Shown here: positions 1 to 11,873 of the stretch, piece by piece | Layout of the letters: the number at the start of each line of letters is the position of its first letter | Numbering within the stretch: the first letter of the stretch is position 1 | Source of the DNA: Prauserella salsuginis | GTDB taxonomy: Bacteria; Actinomycetota; Actinomycetes; Mycobacteriales; Pseudonocardiaceae | Reading direction: 5' to 3' | NCBI RefSeq assembly: GCF_024648885.1 | Contig: NZ_JANBBF010000012.1 | Coordinates: 1 to 64,000 of the forward strand | Length of the DNA: 64,000 nucleotides | Notes under the pieces: generated by a model | The model's input: only the letters and a program-made list of their open reading frames with translations | Told to the model about the DNA's origin: nothing | Databases searched by the model: none | Made by a program: the position numbers and the translations under genes

Positions 1-1
1 T

Positions 2-493
2 ATTCTGATCAATCCGACGGGCCGGTTCGTGGTTGGTGGTCCGATGGGTGATGCGGGTCTGACGGGTCGGAAGATCATTGTTGACACCTATGGCGGGATG
101 GCCCGTCATGGTGGTGGCGCGTTCTCGGGTAAGGACCCGTCGAAGGTGGACCGGTCGGCGGCGTATGCGACGCGGTGGGTGGCCAAGAACGTGGTGGCTG
201 CTGGTTTGGCGGATCGGGCTGAGGTGCAGGTCGCGTATGCGATCGGTAAGGCGGCTCCGGTGGGGCTGTTCGTGGAGACGTTCGGTACGGAGAAGGTGGC
301 GCCGGAGAAGATCCAGGCGGCGATCAACGAGGTGTTCGACCTGCGTCCGGCGGCGATCATCCGTGATCTGGATCTGCTGCGGCCGATCTACGCGCAGACG
401 GCGGCCTATGGTCACTTCGGCCGTCCGGATGCGAACCTGCCGTGGGAGAACACCAACCGCGCGGCGGCGTTGAAGGACGCAGCCAAGGCCTGA
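2..493 (+). CDS. metK: S-adenosylmethionine synthetase, C-terminal part (5' end outside window)
   Basis: This is the C-terminal part (about 163 residues) of methionine adenosyltransferase, the cytosolic enzyme that makes SAM from ATP and methionine. The frame is open from base 2. It shows the family's conserved [20 protein letters not shown] segment, the [19 protein letters not shown] loop that binds phosphate and substrate, and the YGHFGR end. The N-terminal part lies upstream of the window. A strong stem-loop follows the stop. It heads a run of SAM-cycle genes (adenosine kinase, metH, ahcY), which fits its role. The assignment is near certain. Confidence 0.97.
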   Translation: MLINPTGRFVVGGPMGDAGLTGRKIIVDTYGGMARHGGGAFSGKDPSKVDRSAAYATRWVAKNVVAAGLADRAEVQVAYAIGKAAPVGLFVETFGTEKVAPEKIQAAINEVFDLRPAAIIRDLDLLRPIYAQTAAYGHFGRPDANLPWENTNRAAALKDAAKA

Positions 494-502
494 CGGTGAA
501 TC

Positions 503-549
503 CGGCGCCGGAGGAGGCCGGTAGCAGCCAGTAGCCTCCTCCGGCGCCG
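503..549 (+). terminator. Stem-loop terminator after metK
   Basis: Two perfect 16-base arms (503-518 and 534-549) flank a 15-base loop, and the hairpin is followed by a short T-containing stretch. It sits 9 bases after the metK stop and probably separates metK transcription from the adenosine kinase-metH unit. Confidence 0.75.
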
Positions 550-603
550 TTTCCACGCGCGTCACACAAGCTTTCATACACCCAAAAGGGAGTGGACCCC
601 GTT

Positions 604-1577
604 ATGCGCATCGCCGTCATCGGCTCGATCGCAACCGACCATCTGATGTCGTTCTCCGGCAAGATCAAGGACCAGCTGGTCGCCGACTCGCTCGAGAACG
701 TCTCGCTTTCGTTCCTGGTCGAACACCTCGACGTCCGTCGTGGCGGAGTCGCCGGGAACATCTCGCTCGGACTGGGCCGCCTGGGCCTGAACCCGGTCCT
801 GGTCGGGGCCGTCGGGCAGGACTTCGGCGAGTACCGGTCCTTCCTGGAGAAGCAGGGCGTCGACACCAAGTCCGTCCACGTCTCCGAGACCCAGCACACC
901 TCGCGGTTCCTGTGCACCACCGACGAGGAAGAGAACCAGATCGCCTCGTTCTACGCAGGCGCGATGAGCGAGATGCGGGACGTCGACCTGACGTCGGTCA
1001 CCGATCGCGTCGGCGAGCTGGACATGGCCCTCATCGGCGCCAACGACCCCGAGGCGATGCTGCGTCACACCGAGCAGTGCCGCCAGCAGGGCATCCCGTT
1101 CGCCGCCGACATCTCGCAGCAGCTGGCCATCATGTCGGGCGACGACGTGCGCAAACTCGTCGACGGTGCGACCTACCTGTTCACCAACGAGTACGAGGCC
1201 ACGCTGCTGCTGAAGAACACGGGCTGGAGCGAGGCCGAGGTGCTCGACCGCGTCGGCAGCTGGGTCACCACGCTCGGCGGTGACGGCGTGCGCATCTCGG
1301 GTAAGAGCCACGAGACGATCGAGATCCCGTCCGTCCCCGACGTCAAGGTCGCCGAGCCGACGGGCGTCGGCGACGCGTTCCGCGCCGGCTTCCTGTGGGC
1401 CCTGAGCGTCAACATGACAATGGAGCGCGCTGCCCAGGTGGGCTGCGTGTTCGCGAGCATCGTGCTCGAGGCCGTGGGCCCGCAGGAGTACACGCTGGAC
1501 CGGTCCGAGTTCTCGAACCGTGTCGCCAAGGCCTATGGCAACGACGCCGCCGCCGAGATTGAATCCAAGCTGCGAGT

Positions 1578-1581
<4 letters not shown>
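604..1581 (+). CDS. adoK: Adenosine kinase, actinobacterial AdoK type (PfkB/ribokinase fold)
   Basis: It phosphorylates adenosine to AMP, removing the adenosine released when AhcY hydrolyses SAH. The 325-residue protein closely resembles the mycobacterial Rv2202c (AdoK) family as I remember it: an N-terminus of the type RIAVIGSIATDHLM, the GGVAGN substrate motif near residue 50, and a C-terminal PTGVGDAFRAGF anion-hole motif with catalytic Asp257. I chose ATG 604 because a GGGAG stands about 11 bases upstream; the in-frame GTG at 592 lies on top of that sequence. Its stop overlaps the metH start by four bases (GTGA), which suggests translational coupling. Many annotations call it only a carbohydrate or PfkB kinase; its place between metK and metH supports the adenosine role. 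Confidence 0.9.
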
Positions 1582-5141
<3,560 letters not shown>

Positions 5142-5208
5142 ACAGGTGTGACGGTGCTTCGACATGTTTGACCGCGCAACAATGAGCCTGGGAAACTCGA
5201 TACGAGTG

Positions 5209-5281
5209 GGCCGAGAGGCGCTGCAGCGGAGGATTCTCCGCCACGCTCGGCCACTTTCCCTGGCAACGAAAGGGCGCCTCT
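5209..5281 (+). promoter_or_regulatory. S-adenosylhomocysteine (SAH) riboswitch
   Basis: The leader of ahcY folds like the known SAH riboswitch pseudoknot. GGCCGAG (5209-5215) pairs with CTCGGCC (5246-5252). The adjoining AGAGGCGC (5214-5221) pairs with GCGCCTCT (5274-5281). The conserved CTGCAGCGG segment follows the first strand and contributes an inner helix (GCGGA with TCCGC). The order of strands matches the class as I remember it from proteobacterial ahcY leaders. Such RNAs switch downstream expression on when SAH accumulates. The 3' end lies about 110 bases before the ahcY start, so the expression platform is not obvious. Confidence 0.92.
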
Positions 5282-5390
5282 GTCACAGGAGGCCCATCGC
5301 AATTGCCGGAATCCCAGCTCACGAGCGCGTCGTCGGCGCGCGTCGTCGTGTAGGTGCCGGTAGGCGAGGGTCAGGATCAGAAAGGAAGTC

Positions 5391-6851
5391 ATGAGTAACA
5401 AGTTGCAGCAGGTGAACGGTCTCGAGTTCGCCGTAGCCGACCTGAAGTTGGCGGAGGCCGGCCGGCACCAGATCCGGCTCGCCGAGCACGAGATGCCGGG
5501 TCTGATGGCGACGCGCCGCGAGTTCGCCGCGTCGAAGCCGCTGAAGGGCGCGCGTATCGCGGGCTCGCTGCACATGACCGTGCAGACGGCTGTGCTGATC
5601 GAAACCCTGGTGGAACTCGGTGCCGAGGTGCGCTGGGTGTCCTGCAACATCTTCTCGACGCAGGACGAGGCCGCCGCGGCGGTCGTCGTGGGGCCGAACG
5701 GCACGCCGGAGAAGCCGCAGGGCGTGTCCGTCTTCGCGTGGAAGGGCGAGACGCTCGAGGACTACTGGTGGTGCACCGACCAGCTCTGGGACTTCGGTGA
5801 CGGCAAGGTCGCCAACATGATCCTGGACGACGGCGGCGACGCCACGATGCTCGTGCAGAAGGGTGTCGAGTTCGAGGCCGCCGGCGTCGTGCCGCAGCCG
5901 ACCGACGAGGACCCGGCCGAGTTCAAGGTCGTCCTCGAGACGCTGCGCAAGTCGCTCGCCAGCGACAAGGGCCGCTTCACCAAGCTGGCCAAGGAGATCA
6001 AGGGCGTCACCGAGGAGACGACGACCGGTGTTCACAAGCTCTACGAGCTCGTGAAGACGGGCGACCTGCTCTTCCCGGCGATCAACGTCAACGACTCGGT
6101 CACCAAGTCGAAGTTCGACAACAAGTACGGCTGCCGCCACTCGCTGCCGGACGGCATCATGCGTGCCACCGACGTGCTCATCGGCGGCAAGGTCGCCGTG
6201 GTCTGCGGCTACGGTGACGTCGGCAAGGGCTCGGCCGAGTCGCTGCGCGGCCAGGGCGCCCGGGTCATCATCACCGAGATCGACCCGATCTGTGCGCTGC
6301 AGGCCGCGATGGACGGCTACCAGGTCACGACGCTGGACGAGGTCGTCGAGACGGCCGACATCTTCATCACCACGACCGGCAACTTCGACATCATCACGTC
6401 GGAGCACATGGCGAAGATGAAGCACCAGGCCATCGTCGGCAACATCGGTCACTTCGACAACGAGATCGACATGGCCGGCCTCGAGGCCACCCCGGGCATC
6501 AAGAAGGTCGAGATCAAGCCGCAGGTGCACGAGTTCACCTTCGCCGACGGCCACTCGATCATCGTGCTGTCCGAGGGTCGCCTGCTGAACCTGGGCAACG
6601 CGACGGGCCACCCGAGCTTCGTGATGTCCAACAGCTTCACCAACCAGACGCTGGCGCAGATCGAGCTGTGGACGAAGCCGGGCGAGTACGGCAAGGACGT
6701 CTACCTGCTGCCGAAGCACCTGGACGAGAAGGTGGCGCGACTGCACCTCGACGCGCTGGGCGTGAAGCTGACCAAGATGACCAAGGAGCAGGCCGAGTAC
6801 ATCGGCGTTGACGTCGAGGGTCCGTACAAGCCGGAGCACTACCGGTACTGA
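5391..6851 (+). CDS. ahcY: S-adenosylhomocysteine hydrolase (adenosylhomocysteinase)
   Basis: It reversibly hydrolyses SAH to adenosine and homocysteine using bound NAD, relieving product inhibition of methyltransferases. The 486-residue protein shows [13 protein letters not shown]-type substrate motifs (here [10 protein letters not shown]), the NAD-binding GYGDVGKG loop at about 273-280, and the C-terminal KPEHYRY end that closes the partner subunit's NAD site. It includes the insertion typical of actinobacterial and plant enzymes rather than the short proteobacterial form. ATG 5391 is preceded by AAAGGAAG. Its control is probably by the SAH riboswitch in the leader. Its products feed the adjacent AdoK and MetH. 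Confidence 0.98.
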   Translation: MSNKLQQVNGLEFAVADLKLAEAGRHQIRLAEHEMPGLMATRREFAASKPLKGARIAGSLHMTVQTAVLIETLVELGAEVRWVSCNIFSTQDEAAAAVVVGPNGTPEKPQGVSVFAWKGETLEDYWWCTDQLWDFGDGKVANMILDDGGDATMLVQKGVEFEAAGVVPQPTDEDPAEFKVVLETLRKSLASDKGRFTKLAKEIKGVTEETTTGVHKLYELVKTGDLLFPAINVNDSVTKSKFDNKYGCRHSLPDGIMRATDVLIGGKVAVVCGYGDVGKGSAESLRGQGARVIITEIDPICALQAAMDGYQVTTLDEVVETADIFITTTGNFDIITSEHMAKMKHQAIVGNIGHFDNEIDMAGLEATPGIKKVEIKPQVHEFTFADGHSIIVLSEGRLLNLGNATGHPSFVMSNSFTNQTLAQIELWTKPGEYGKDVYLLPKHLDEKVARLHLDALGVKLTKMTKEQAEYIGVDVEGPYKPEHYRY

Positions 6852-6873
6852 TCACTTCGCGGTGAGGTCGTGT

Positions 6874-6902
6874 CCGGCGGCCCCGTCATCCGGGGCCGCC
6901 GG
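6874..6902 (+). terminator. GC-rich hairpin after ahcY
   Basis: Twelve-base perfect arms (6874-6885 and 6891-6902) surround a five-base loop, 22 bases after the ahcY stop. No T-tract follows, but hairpins of this kind often end transcription in actinomycetes. Confidence 0.6.
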
Positions 6903-6912
6903 TGCGTACCGC

Positions 6913-6946
6913 GCGGGTCCGCCCGATGCGCATCGGGCGGACCCGC
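6913..6946. repeat. Perfect 34-bp palindrome between ahcY and the metF-like gene
   Basis: Arms 6913-6928 and 6931-6946 are perfect 16-base complements around CG; the whole block is a perfect palindrome centred on GATGCGCATC. It stands just after another hairpin and 53 bases before the next start. It may be a second terminator or a dimeric-protein binding site. Confidence 0.6.
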
Positions 6947-6999
6947 AGCCCGAAGCAGTCACCGTTCGTGTACCGGAGGACCCGAGAAGGCGGTTCGAC

Positions 7000-7884
7000 A
7001 TGAAAACCATTGCCCTTGAGCTGGTCCCGCCCGAGCTGGACGGCGGCTCGCAGGCCGCTGTCGAGGAAGGTCAGAAGGTCGCGCGCGTCGCCAAGGAAAC
7101 CGGCCTGGACGGCGCCATCAAGCACCTGATGATCCCGGGCATGATCGAGGAGGAGTCCGACCGTCCCGTGGAGCTGAAGCCACGGATGGACGTGCTGGAC
7201 TTCTGGAACTCGGTCAGTGGCGAGCTGGACGACGTGCGGGGTCTGTGCACCCAGGTCACGGCGTTCCACGACAAGCCCCAGCTCACCGAGCGGCTGCACT
7301 CCCTGCGTGACGCGGGGATGGACGGCATCGTGTTCGTGGGCGTGCCGCGCACCATGGCCGACGGCGAGGGTTCCGGCATGGCGCCGACCGACGCGCTGGC
7401 CGAGTTCACCGACGTCGTGCCCAACCGCGGTGCGATCCTGATCCCGACGCGGGAAGGGGAGCAGGGCCGGTTCGGCTTCAAGTGCGACCGCGGCGCCACC
7501 TACGGGATGACGCAGCTGTTGTACTCCGACGCCATCGTCGGCTTCCTGCGCGACTTCGCGAAGCAGTCCGACCACCGTCCGGACATCCTGCTGTCGTTCG
7601 GTTTCGTGCCCAAGATCGAGACCAAGATCGGCCTGATCGACTGGCTGATCCAGGACCCGGGCAACGAGGTCGTCAAGAAGGAGCAGGAGTACGTCGCGCG
7701 GCTCGCGGAGATGCCGTTCGAGCAGAAGAAGCGCGAGCTCGTGGACCTGTACAAGCGCGTCATCGACGGCGTGGGCGACCTCGGTTTCGAGCTCAGCGTC
7801 CACCTGGAGGTGCCGCTCGGCGTGTCCAAGCCGGCGTTCGAGGTGTTCGCCGAGATGCTTGACTACTACTCGCCGCTGCGCTGA
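7000..7884 (+). CDS. Short methylenetetrahydrofolate reductase-like protein
   Basis: It is probably a TIM-barrel flavoprotein that reduces 5,10-methylene-THF to 5-methyl-THF, the methyl donor for MetH. The 294-residue protein begins with a strand ending in ELVPPELDGG, similar to the FELxPP start of MetF proteins. It resembles the divergent short actinobacterial reductases better than E. coli MetF. I chose ATG 7000, with a GAGAAGG ribosome site, rather than starts inside ahcY. The rest of the methyl cycle lies just upstream, which supports the role. Sequence conservation with classical MetF is low, so the enzymatic assignment is partly inference from context. Confidence 0.65.
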   Translation: MKTIALELVPPELDGGSQAAVEEGQKVARVAKETGLDGAIKHLMIPGMIEEESDRPVELKPRMDVLDFWNSVSGELDDVRGLCTQVTAFHDKPQLTERLHSLRDAGMDGIVFVGVPRTMADGEGSGMAPTDALAEFTDVVPNRGAILIPTREGEQGRFGFKCDRGATYGMTQLLYSDAIVGFLRDFAKQSDHRPDILLSFGFVPKIETKIGLIDWLIQDPGNEVVKKEQEYVARLAEMPFEQKKRELVDLYKRVIDGVGDLGFELSVHLEVPLGVSKPAFEVFAEMLDYYSPLR

Positions 7885-7973
7885 TCACTGTTCGCCGCTG
7901 GGTTGCGGCGCGCCGTGAGACGGCGGCGTCGACGAGCGCCGGCCCGTTCACGGCAGTTACCGGTCCCCGAAGA

Positions 7974-8024
7974 TCCCGGGGACTCGCCTGCGGAGACATC
8001 CGCCTGCGAGTCCTCGGGATTTTT
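7974..8024 (+). terminator. Rho-independent terminator after the metF-like gene
   Basis: Fourteen-base arms (7974-7987 and 8006-8019, one G-U pair), an inner GCGGA/TCCGC stem and a run of five T (8020-8024) form a textbook intrinsic terminator. It closes the methyl-cycle region. Confidence 0.9.
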
Positions 8025-8071
8025 GCTGTTCCGCTCCGCCGCGGTCGTCGGTTACCCGCCTCGGCGTTAGC

Positions 8072-8596
8072 TCAACCGTCGGTGTCGGCAGCCGCTGCCC
8101 GGTGAAGGCGATGCCTGCCTGCGGACTGTCGTCGCTGGGTCTGCGCGGGCGTGCCGAGACGGTGCGAGTGCGGACGGTGCCGCGGGGTGTCCGCGGTCCG
8201 CTGCTGCGGGAGCGTCGTGGTGTCGGCTGGGACCGCCGAGAGGCGGGCCATGAGCACCCGGATGCCGTTGTCGAAGGCATAGAGCATGGCCTGCGGATGG
8301 TCGTCGTGCGGGCGGTCGTGGTGCGACAGCGGCTGGGCGAGGCCCGTTCCGCTGATCGTCCAGTTCTCGTCGCCCTCGACCGGTCCGGTGAATTCGACGG
8401 TGACGGGTTTGCTGACGGCCGAGCGGGGCAAGGACGGATCGGTGCCGGTCGGTACGAGCAGATCGCCGCCGGGACAGGCGTACGCCGCGAGGGGGACGGG
8501 GTCACCGCCGTCGACGGAGACCGTGGCGGTAACGCGGCGGGCCCGATCGCCGATCAAAGCTACACAGTCGTGGTGGGTCAGTCCGGTCTGCTCCAT
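8072..8596 (-). CDS. Possible pyridoxamine-phosphate-oxidase-like (split-barrel) protein
   Basis: This is a 174-residue protein starting at ATG 8596, behind a good GGAAGGGAG site. Residues about 5-120 read like a small split-barrel flavin-binding fold: an N-terminal helix (LTHHDCVALI), then strands with VTATVSVDGGDPVPLAAYACPGG. The last 50 residues are Arg/Thr/His-rich and look disordered. Proteins of this general kind bind FMN or F420 and act on small molecules or bleach pigments. No specific residue here proves the family, so treat the name as a suggestion. It is transcribed away from the DivIVA-like gene. Confidence 0.5.
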   Translation of the reverse strand: MEQTGLTHHDCVALIGDRARRVTATVSVDGGDPVPLAAYACPGGDLLVPTGTDPSLPRSAVSKPVTVEFTGPVEGDENWTISGTGLAQPLSHHDRPHDDHPQAMLYAFDNGIRVLMARLSAVPADTTTLPQQRTADTPRHRPHSHRLGTPAQTQRRQSAGRHRLHRAAAADTDG

Positions 8597-8770
8597 GCTC
8601 GCTCCCTTCCGTGCCTCTGAGTGCGCCCCGTGCGCGCTCGGAGGCGAGTTCGTCGCCGTCGGCATCGCCTCCGGCGCCGGTGCGGTCGTCATCGCTTTCG
8701 GATGTCGTGGCACCGCAAGGTTTTCGGCGGTGGGCGGGCGGAGAGTTCGGGTAGTGTCGATGGGGGTCGT

Positions 8771-8884
8771 GATCGCCGGTTCGTGTGAGCCGGCGATCAG
8801 CCGTGGACGGTCACTTTTCCCTTGGCACGCCGGACGAACCGATCCGTCCACACGGTGCCTCCCCGTGGGTGAGGAACCGTGTGG
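8771..8884 (+). other. Two stem-loops in the 341-base divergent intergenic region
   Basis: The gap 8597-8937 holds no gene I can support. It contains two strong hairpins: GATCGCCGG/CCGGCGATC (8771-8798), and CCACACGGT/ACCGTGTGG with an inner CCTC/GAGG (8848-8884). The second ends 53 bases before the DivIVA-like start and could be a leader structure. Promoters for both flanking genes must lie here, but I cannot place them. Confidence 0.45.
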
Positions 8885-8937
8885 CACGTGGTGGATTCGG
8901 CTCCGGCGAACGTCGTCGGCGCGCAGTGGAGGTTGGC

Positions 8938-10143
8938 ATGGGTGTTTCGCAGAACCGGTTCCGGATGACGTTCGCGGGCTACGACCGCGAGGCGGTCGAT
9001 CGTCACCTGACCGCATTCGAGGAGCAAAACCGCGCCATGGCAACGGATCGGGCGTTCCAGCAGCGGCGCGCCGAGGCGCTGGCCGCGGAGCTGGCCGAGC
9101 TGCGGGAAGCGCACACCGCGCTGCGCCACAAGTTCGACCGGGTGTGCCGCAGCCCGATCGAGAACGACGGCCTGTCGGAGCGGATGCTGCGGATGGTGGA
9201 ACTGGCGCACGTCGAAGCCGCCGAGATTGTGCAGGACGCACGCAGTCGGGCCGAACGCACGCGCACGGCTGCGGACGAGGAAGCACGCCGACTCCGTCGG
9301 CGGTACGAGCGCGCGCTCGCCGAACTGGACGATCGCCGCACGCAGTTGGAGGCGGAGTTCGCCGAGCGGACCCGACGCATCGAGGCTGAGGCCGAGGAGC
9401 GGGAGCTCGCGGCCGAGGAACGGCGACGCAGGCTCGGCGAGGAATCCGCCCGTCGGCGACAGCGGGCGGAGCAGGAGGTCGGCAAGGCACTCGCGGCGCG
9501 GCGGGCCGAATCGGAACGTCAGGTGCGGCGCCGTGAGGAGGAGGCCGCCGACCGTGCGGTCACGACCCTGGCGCAGGCGCGTGAGCACGCCGCCGAGGTG
9601 GTGGCTCGGGCGAACGCGCGTGTCGCCGAACTGGAGGGCACGGCGCACACGCTCACCGCACGGCTGCGGGAGACCCGGGCGATCCTGAGTGCGGTCGGTG
9701 AGCTCATCGACCCGGCCGAGGCGGAACCGGCACCCACAGCGGAATCAGGGACCGTGGCGGAGCCGGGGACCGTGGCGGAGCCGGGGGTCGTGCAGGAGTC
9801 GGAGCCTGTGGCCGGGGACCCCGGTTCGGTGGCGAAGGCGGTGCCTGCGCCGCGTGACGGCGGCGACGCCGGGCCGGCAGTCGGGCCCTCGATCGGCGAG
9901 GTCTCGAGTCTCGGGGCCGCGAGCACGGGGGCCACAGTCAGCGCAGGTGCCACAGGGAGCGCGGGTGCCACGGCCGGCGCGGGTGCCACGGCCGGCGCGG
10001 GTGCCAGGGCCGGCGCGGGTGCTGCGGCCGGCACGGGGGCTGCGGTGAGCCCCGGACGCTCGGAGTCGCCCGCCGAGGAAGGGTCGGAGACGCCGCCCGC
10101 CCGGGATGCGGCCGACGTGACCGAGACCGCCGGGGCGCGGTAG
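8938..10143 (+). CDS. DivIVA-like coiled-coil protein with Ala/Gly-rich repeat tail
   Basis: This 401-residue cytoplasmic protein is probably a polar-growth or cell-envelope scaffold. Residues 8-25 (RFRMTFAGYDREAVDRHL) match the short DivIVA membrane-curvature motif. A long Glu/Arg/Ala-rich heptad region (about 30-265) should form a coiled coil. The tail (about 275-401) is low complexity: it begins with GTVAEPG repeats and continues with a GAGATA-type hexapeptide encoded by an 18-base tandem repeat near 9950-10025. ATG 8938 has GGAGG upstream. It is shorter than true DivIVA/Wag31 in its DivIVA domain, so it may be a paralogue with a different partner. Confidence 0.75.
   Translation: MGVSQNRFRMTFAGYDREAVDRHLTAFEEQNRAMATDRAFQQRRAEALAAELAELREAHTALRHKFDRVCRSPIENDGLSERMLRMVELAHVEAAEIVQDARSRAERTRTAADEEARRLRRRYERALAELDDRRTQLEAEFAERTRRIEAEAEERELAAEERRRRLGEESARRRQRAEQEVGKALAARRAESERQVRRREEEAADRAVTTLAQAREHAAEVVARANARVAELEGTAHTLTARLRETRAILSAVGELIDPAEAEPAPTAESGTVAEPGTVAEPGVVQESEPVAGDPGSVAKAVPAPRDGGDAGPAVGPSIGEVSSLGAASTGATVSAGATGSAGATAGAGATAGAGARAGAGAAAGTGAAVSPGRSESPAEEGSETPPARDAADVTETAGAR
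9950..10025 (+). repeat. 18-base tandem repeats in the DivIVA-like gene
   Basis: About four imperfect copies of GGCGCGGGTGCCACGGCC encode repeated Gly-Ala-Gly-Ala-Thr-Ala. A second short repeat, GGGACCGTGGCGGAGCCG, occurs twice near 9749-9784. Such tracts can vary in copy number between strains. Confidence 0.8.
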
Positions 10144-10318
10144 CTGCGCGTGGCGGCCCAGGCGCCCGGCCGTGTGGTGGCGATCGTCCGTCCCGGTGGC
10201 GCCGAGACCGTTCTATTGCACATGAACATCGGTTTCAGTAGCACTGGACGGGGTCGTCGTCGCCGGATGGCGGCGGCGGGTCCGAATCCCGAGTGCAAGG
10301 AAGGCTGGAGGCCGATCC

Positions 10319-10711
10319 ATGTCGCTGAATGTGCCCACCGAGCTGCTGGACCGTGCGGAGAGTGGCGGCGTCGACGACGCCGAGTTCGTCGCGTGTGTGC
10401 GCGAGTCGCTGCCGTACGCGTGGGAGATCATCACCGGTGTCGTCGCCGACCTGGAGACCGAGGGTGGGCAGTTTGCGGATCACGCGACGCCGCCACCGAG
10501 TGAGGCCGAGCGCGGGCAGCTGCTGCGGGCGCTCGCGTCGGACTCGATCCGCGGTGGGTTGGAGCGGCACTTCGGCGTGAAGCTGGCGTTCCAGAACTGT
10601 CACCGCGTGGCGGCGTTCCGTCCGGGCGCCATCGACGGTGCCGAGTACCGCGAGTTCGTGTCGGCCCGTGGTCAGTTGTTGAATCAGAGTCCGGAGCTGC
10701 GCGACTGCTGA
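10319..10711 (+). CDS. Conserved actinobacterial protein, SCO5389-like, function unknown
   Basis: This 130-residue soluble protein follows a family that I recall as SCO5389-like in Streptomyces: an N-terminal MSLNVPTELL, a central LPYAWEIITGVVADL helix, SEAERGQLLRALASDSIRGGLERHFGVKLAFQNCHRVAAF, and a C-terminal LLNQSPELRDC ending in cysteine. The strong conservation of the LLRALASDSIR and NCHRVA segments suggests a shared role, but none is known to me. Start ATG 10319 has GGAGG upstream. It stands alone between the DivIVA-like gene and a convergent oxidoreductase. Confidence 0.85.
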   Translation: MSLNVPTELLDRAESGGVDDAEFVACVRESLPYAWEIITGVVADLETEGGQFADHATPPPSEAERGQLLRALASDSIRGGLERHFGVKLAFQNCHRVAAFRPGAIDGAEYREFVSARGQLLNQSPELRDC

Positions 10712-10717
10712 CGTCGT

Positions 10718-11746
10718 TCACAACGGATCAGGGCGGCGGCTCCCGCGGAGCACGGGCAGCACCTCGGCGCCGAGGCGTTCGATGGTGGCCAGCGTGCGTG
10801 CGCGGGAGCCGCCGCCTTCGACCAGCATGAGAACCCGGTCGACGCCGGTTGCCGCGATCCCGGTGCGGAGGCGGTCGATGCAGTAGGCGGGATCGCCGAC
10901 CGGATGTAGGTCGGCGAGCAGTTCGGCGTAGGCCACGGGGTCGCGTGGCTGACGTGGCCGGTCGTCGACCGGAATGTAGCCCGCGAGGCCTGGCGTGAGC
11001 CAGCGGGGCAGTGAGTGGCGGAGTTCGTCGACCGCCGAGGTGCGGTCGGCTGCGACGTGGGCGACGACGGTGGAGGTGTGCCGGGCCTGTGGGGTGCCTC
11101 CTGCCTGGCCGGCCGCCCGATCGTAGGCGGCGACGGTGCGAGCCTTCTCGTCGTCGCCGGCATGCATGCCGAGCAGGATCGGCAGGCCACGTGCCGCGGC
11201 GAGTGCTGCGGTCTCCTCGGAGGTGCAGGCGACCGTGACCGGCGGGTGCGGCCGGGTCAGGACGGGCGGAGTGAGTGGCACCTCGCGGAAGCGCAGGCTC
11301 GGCCCGTCACCGCGGACGCTGTCGCCGGTGAGGCTTGCGAGCAGCAGGTCGAGGCGTTCGGCGAAGTCGTGTTCATAGGCTTCGACGCCGGTGCCGAAGA
11401 CTTCCAGGTCTACCCATGGGCCGCCACGGCCGACGCCGAGTGCGAAGCGGCCGCCGGAGAGTCGGTCGAGCATGCGGGTCTGTTCGGCCAGGGCGACGGG
11501 GTGAGTGGTGGACAGCACGCTCACGGCGGTGCCGACGGTGATGCTGCTGGTCGCTCCGAGGGCGTGGCCTGCGAACGTGATGGCGGACGGGCAGGTGCCG
11601 TAGGACATGAAATGGTGTTCGGCGATCCACGCCTCGTCGAAGCCCGCGTGTTCGGCGCAGCGGACGGCGTCGGCGGCGGTTTGCAGTGCCGCGCCGGGGT
11701 CGTCGTCCCCGAACACGGCGCCGAGGAGAAATATCCCGAATTCCAC
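10718..11746 (-). CDS. LLM-class flavin-dependent oxidoreductase (luciferase-like)
   Basis: This is a 342-residue TIM-barrel protein of the bacterial-luciferase superfamily, which uses FMN or F420. It begins MEFGIFLLGAVFGDDD and has the AEHHFMSYG segment after strand 2, TSSITVGTAVSVLSTTHPVALAEQTRMLDRLSGGRFALGVGRGG, and a C-terminal VDRVLMLVEGGG. These are hallmarks of the group (EHH and the RLSGGRF-GxGRG region). The substrate cannot be read from sequence. It is transcribed divergently from the P450 at 11874, sharing a 127-base promoter region, so the two may act together, but that is inference. Confidence 0.88.
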   Translation of the reverse strand: MEFGIFLLGAVFGDDDPGAALQTAADAVRCAEHAGFDEAWIAEHHFMSYGTCPSAITFAGHALGATSSITVGTAVSVLSTTHPVALAEQTRMLDRLSGGRFALGVGRGGPWVDLEVFGTGVEAYEHDFAERLDLLLASLTGDSVRGDGPSLRFREVPLTPPVLTRPHPPVTVACTSEETAALAAARGLPILLGMHAGDDEKARTVAAYDRAAGQAGGTPQARHTSTVVAHVAADRTSAVDELRHSLPRWLTPGLAGYIPVDDRPRQPRDPVAYAELLADLHPVGDPAYCIDRLRTGIAATGVDRVLMLVEGGGSRARTLATIERLGAEVLPVLRGSRRPDPL

Positions 11747-11873
11747 GGGGTGTAACCCTACGTGAGTTGCATCGTCCGATGTGGACCGGCGGGTGGCGCG
11801 TGCGCAGGTCGGTGGGCGTGTACGGGACCTACCGGCGGGTCACTGAGGCGGGTGAGTTGGTACCGTCGCGTAC

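Noticed and set aside
5319-6839. 506-codon frame antisense to ahcY
   Set aside because: Shadow of ahcY: no motifs, no ribosome site.
8597-9490. Minus-strand extension upstream of the 8072-8596 protein
   Set aside because: The extra residues are Arg/Pro low-complexity antisense to the DivIVA-like gene; ATG 8596 has a good ribosome site.
9950-10025. CRISPR-like direct repeats
   Set aside because: Units are contiguous with no spacers and encode an in-frame peptide repeat; no cas genes are present.
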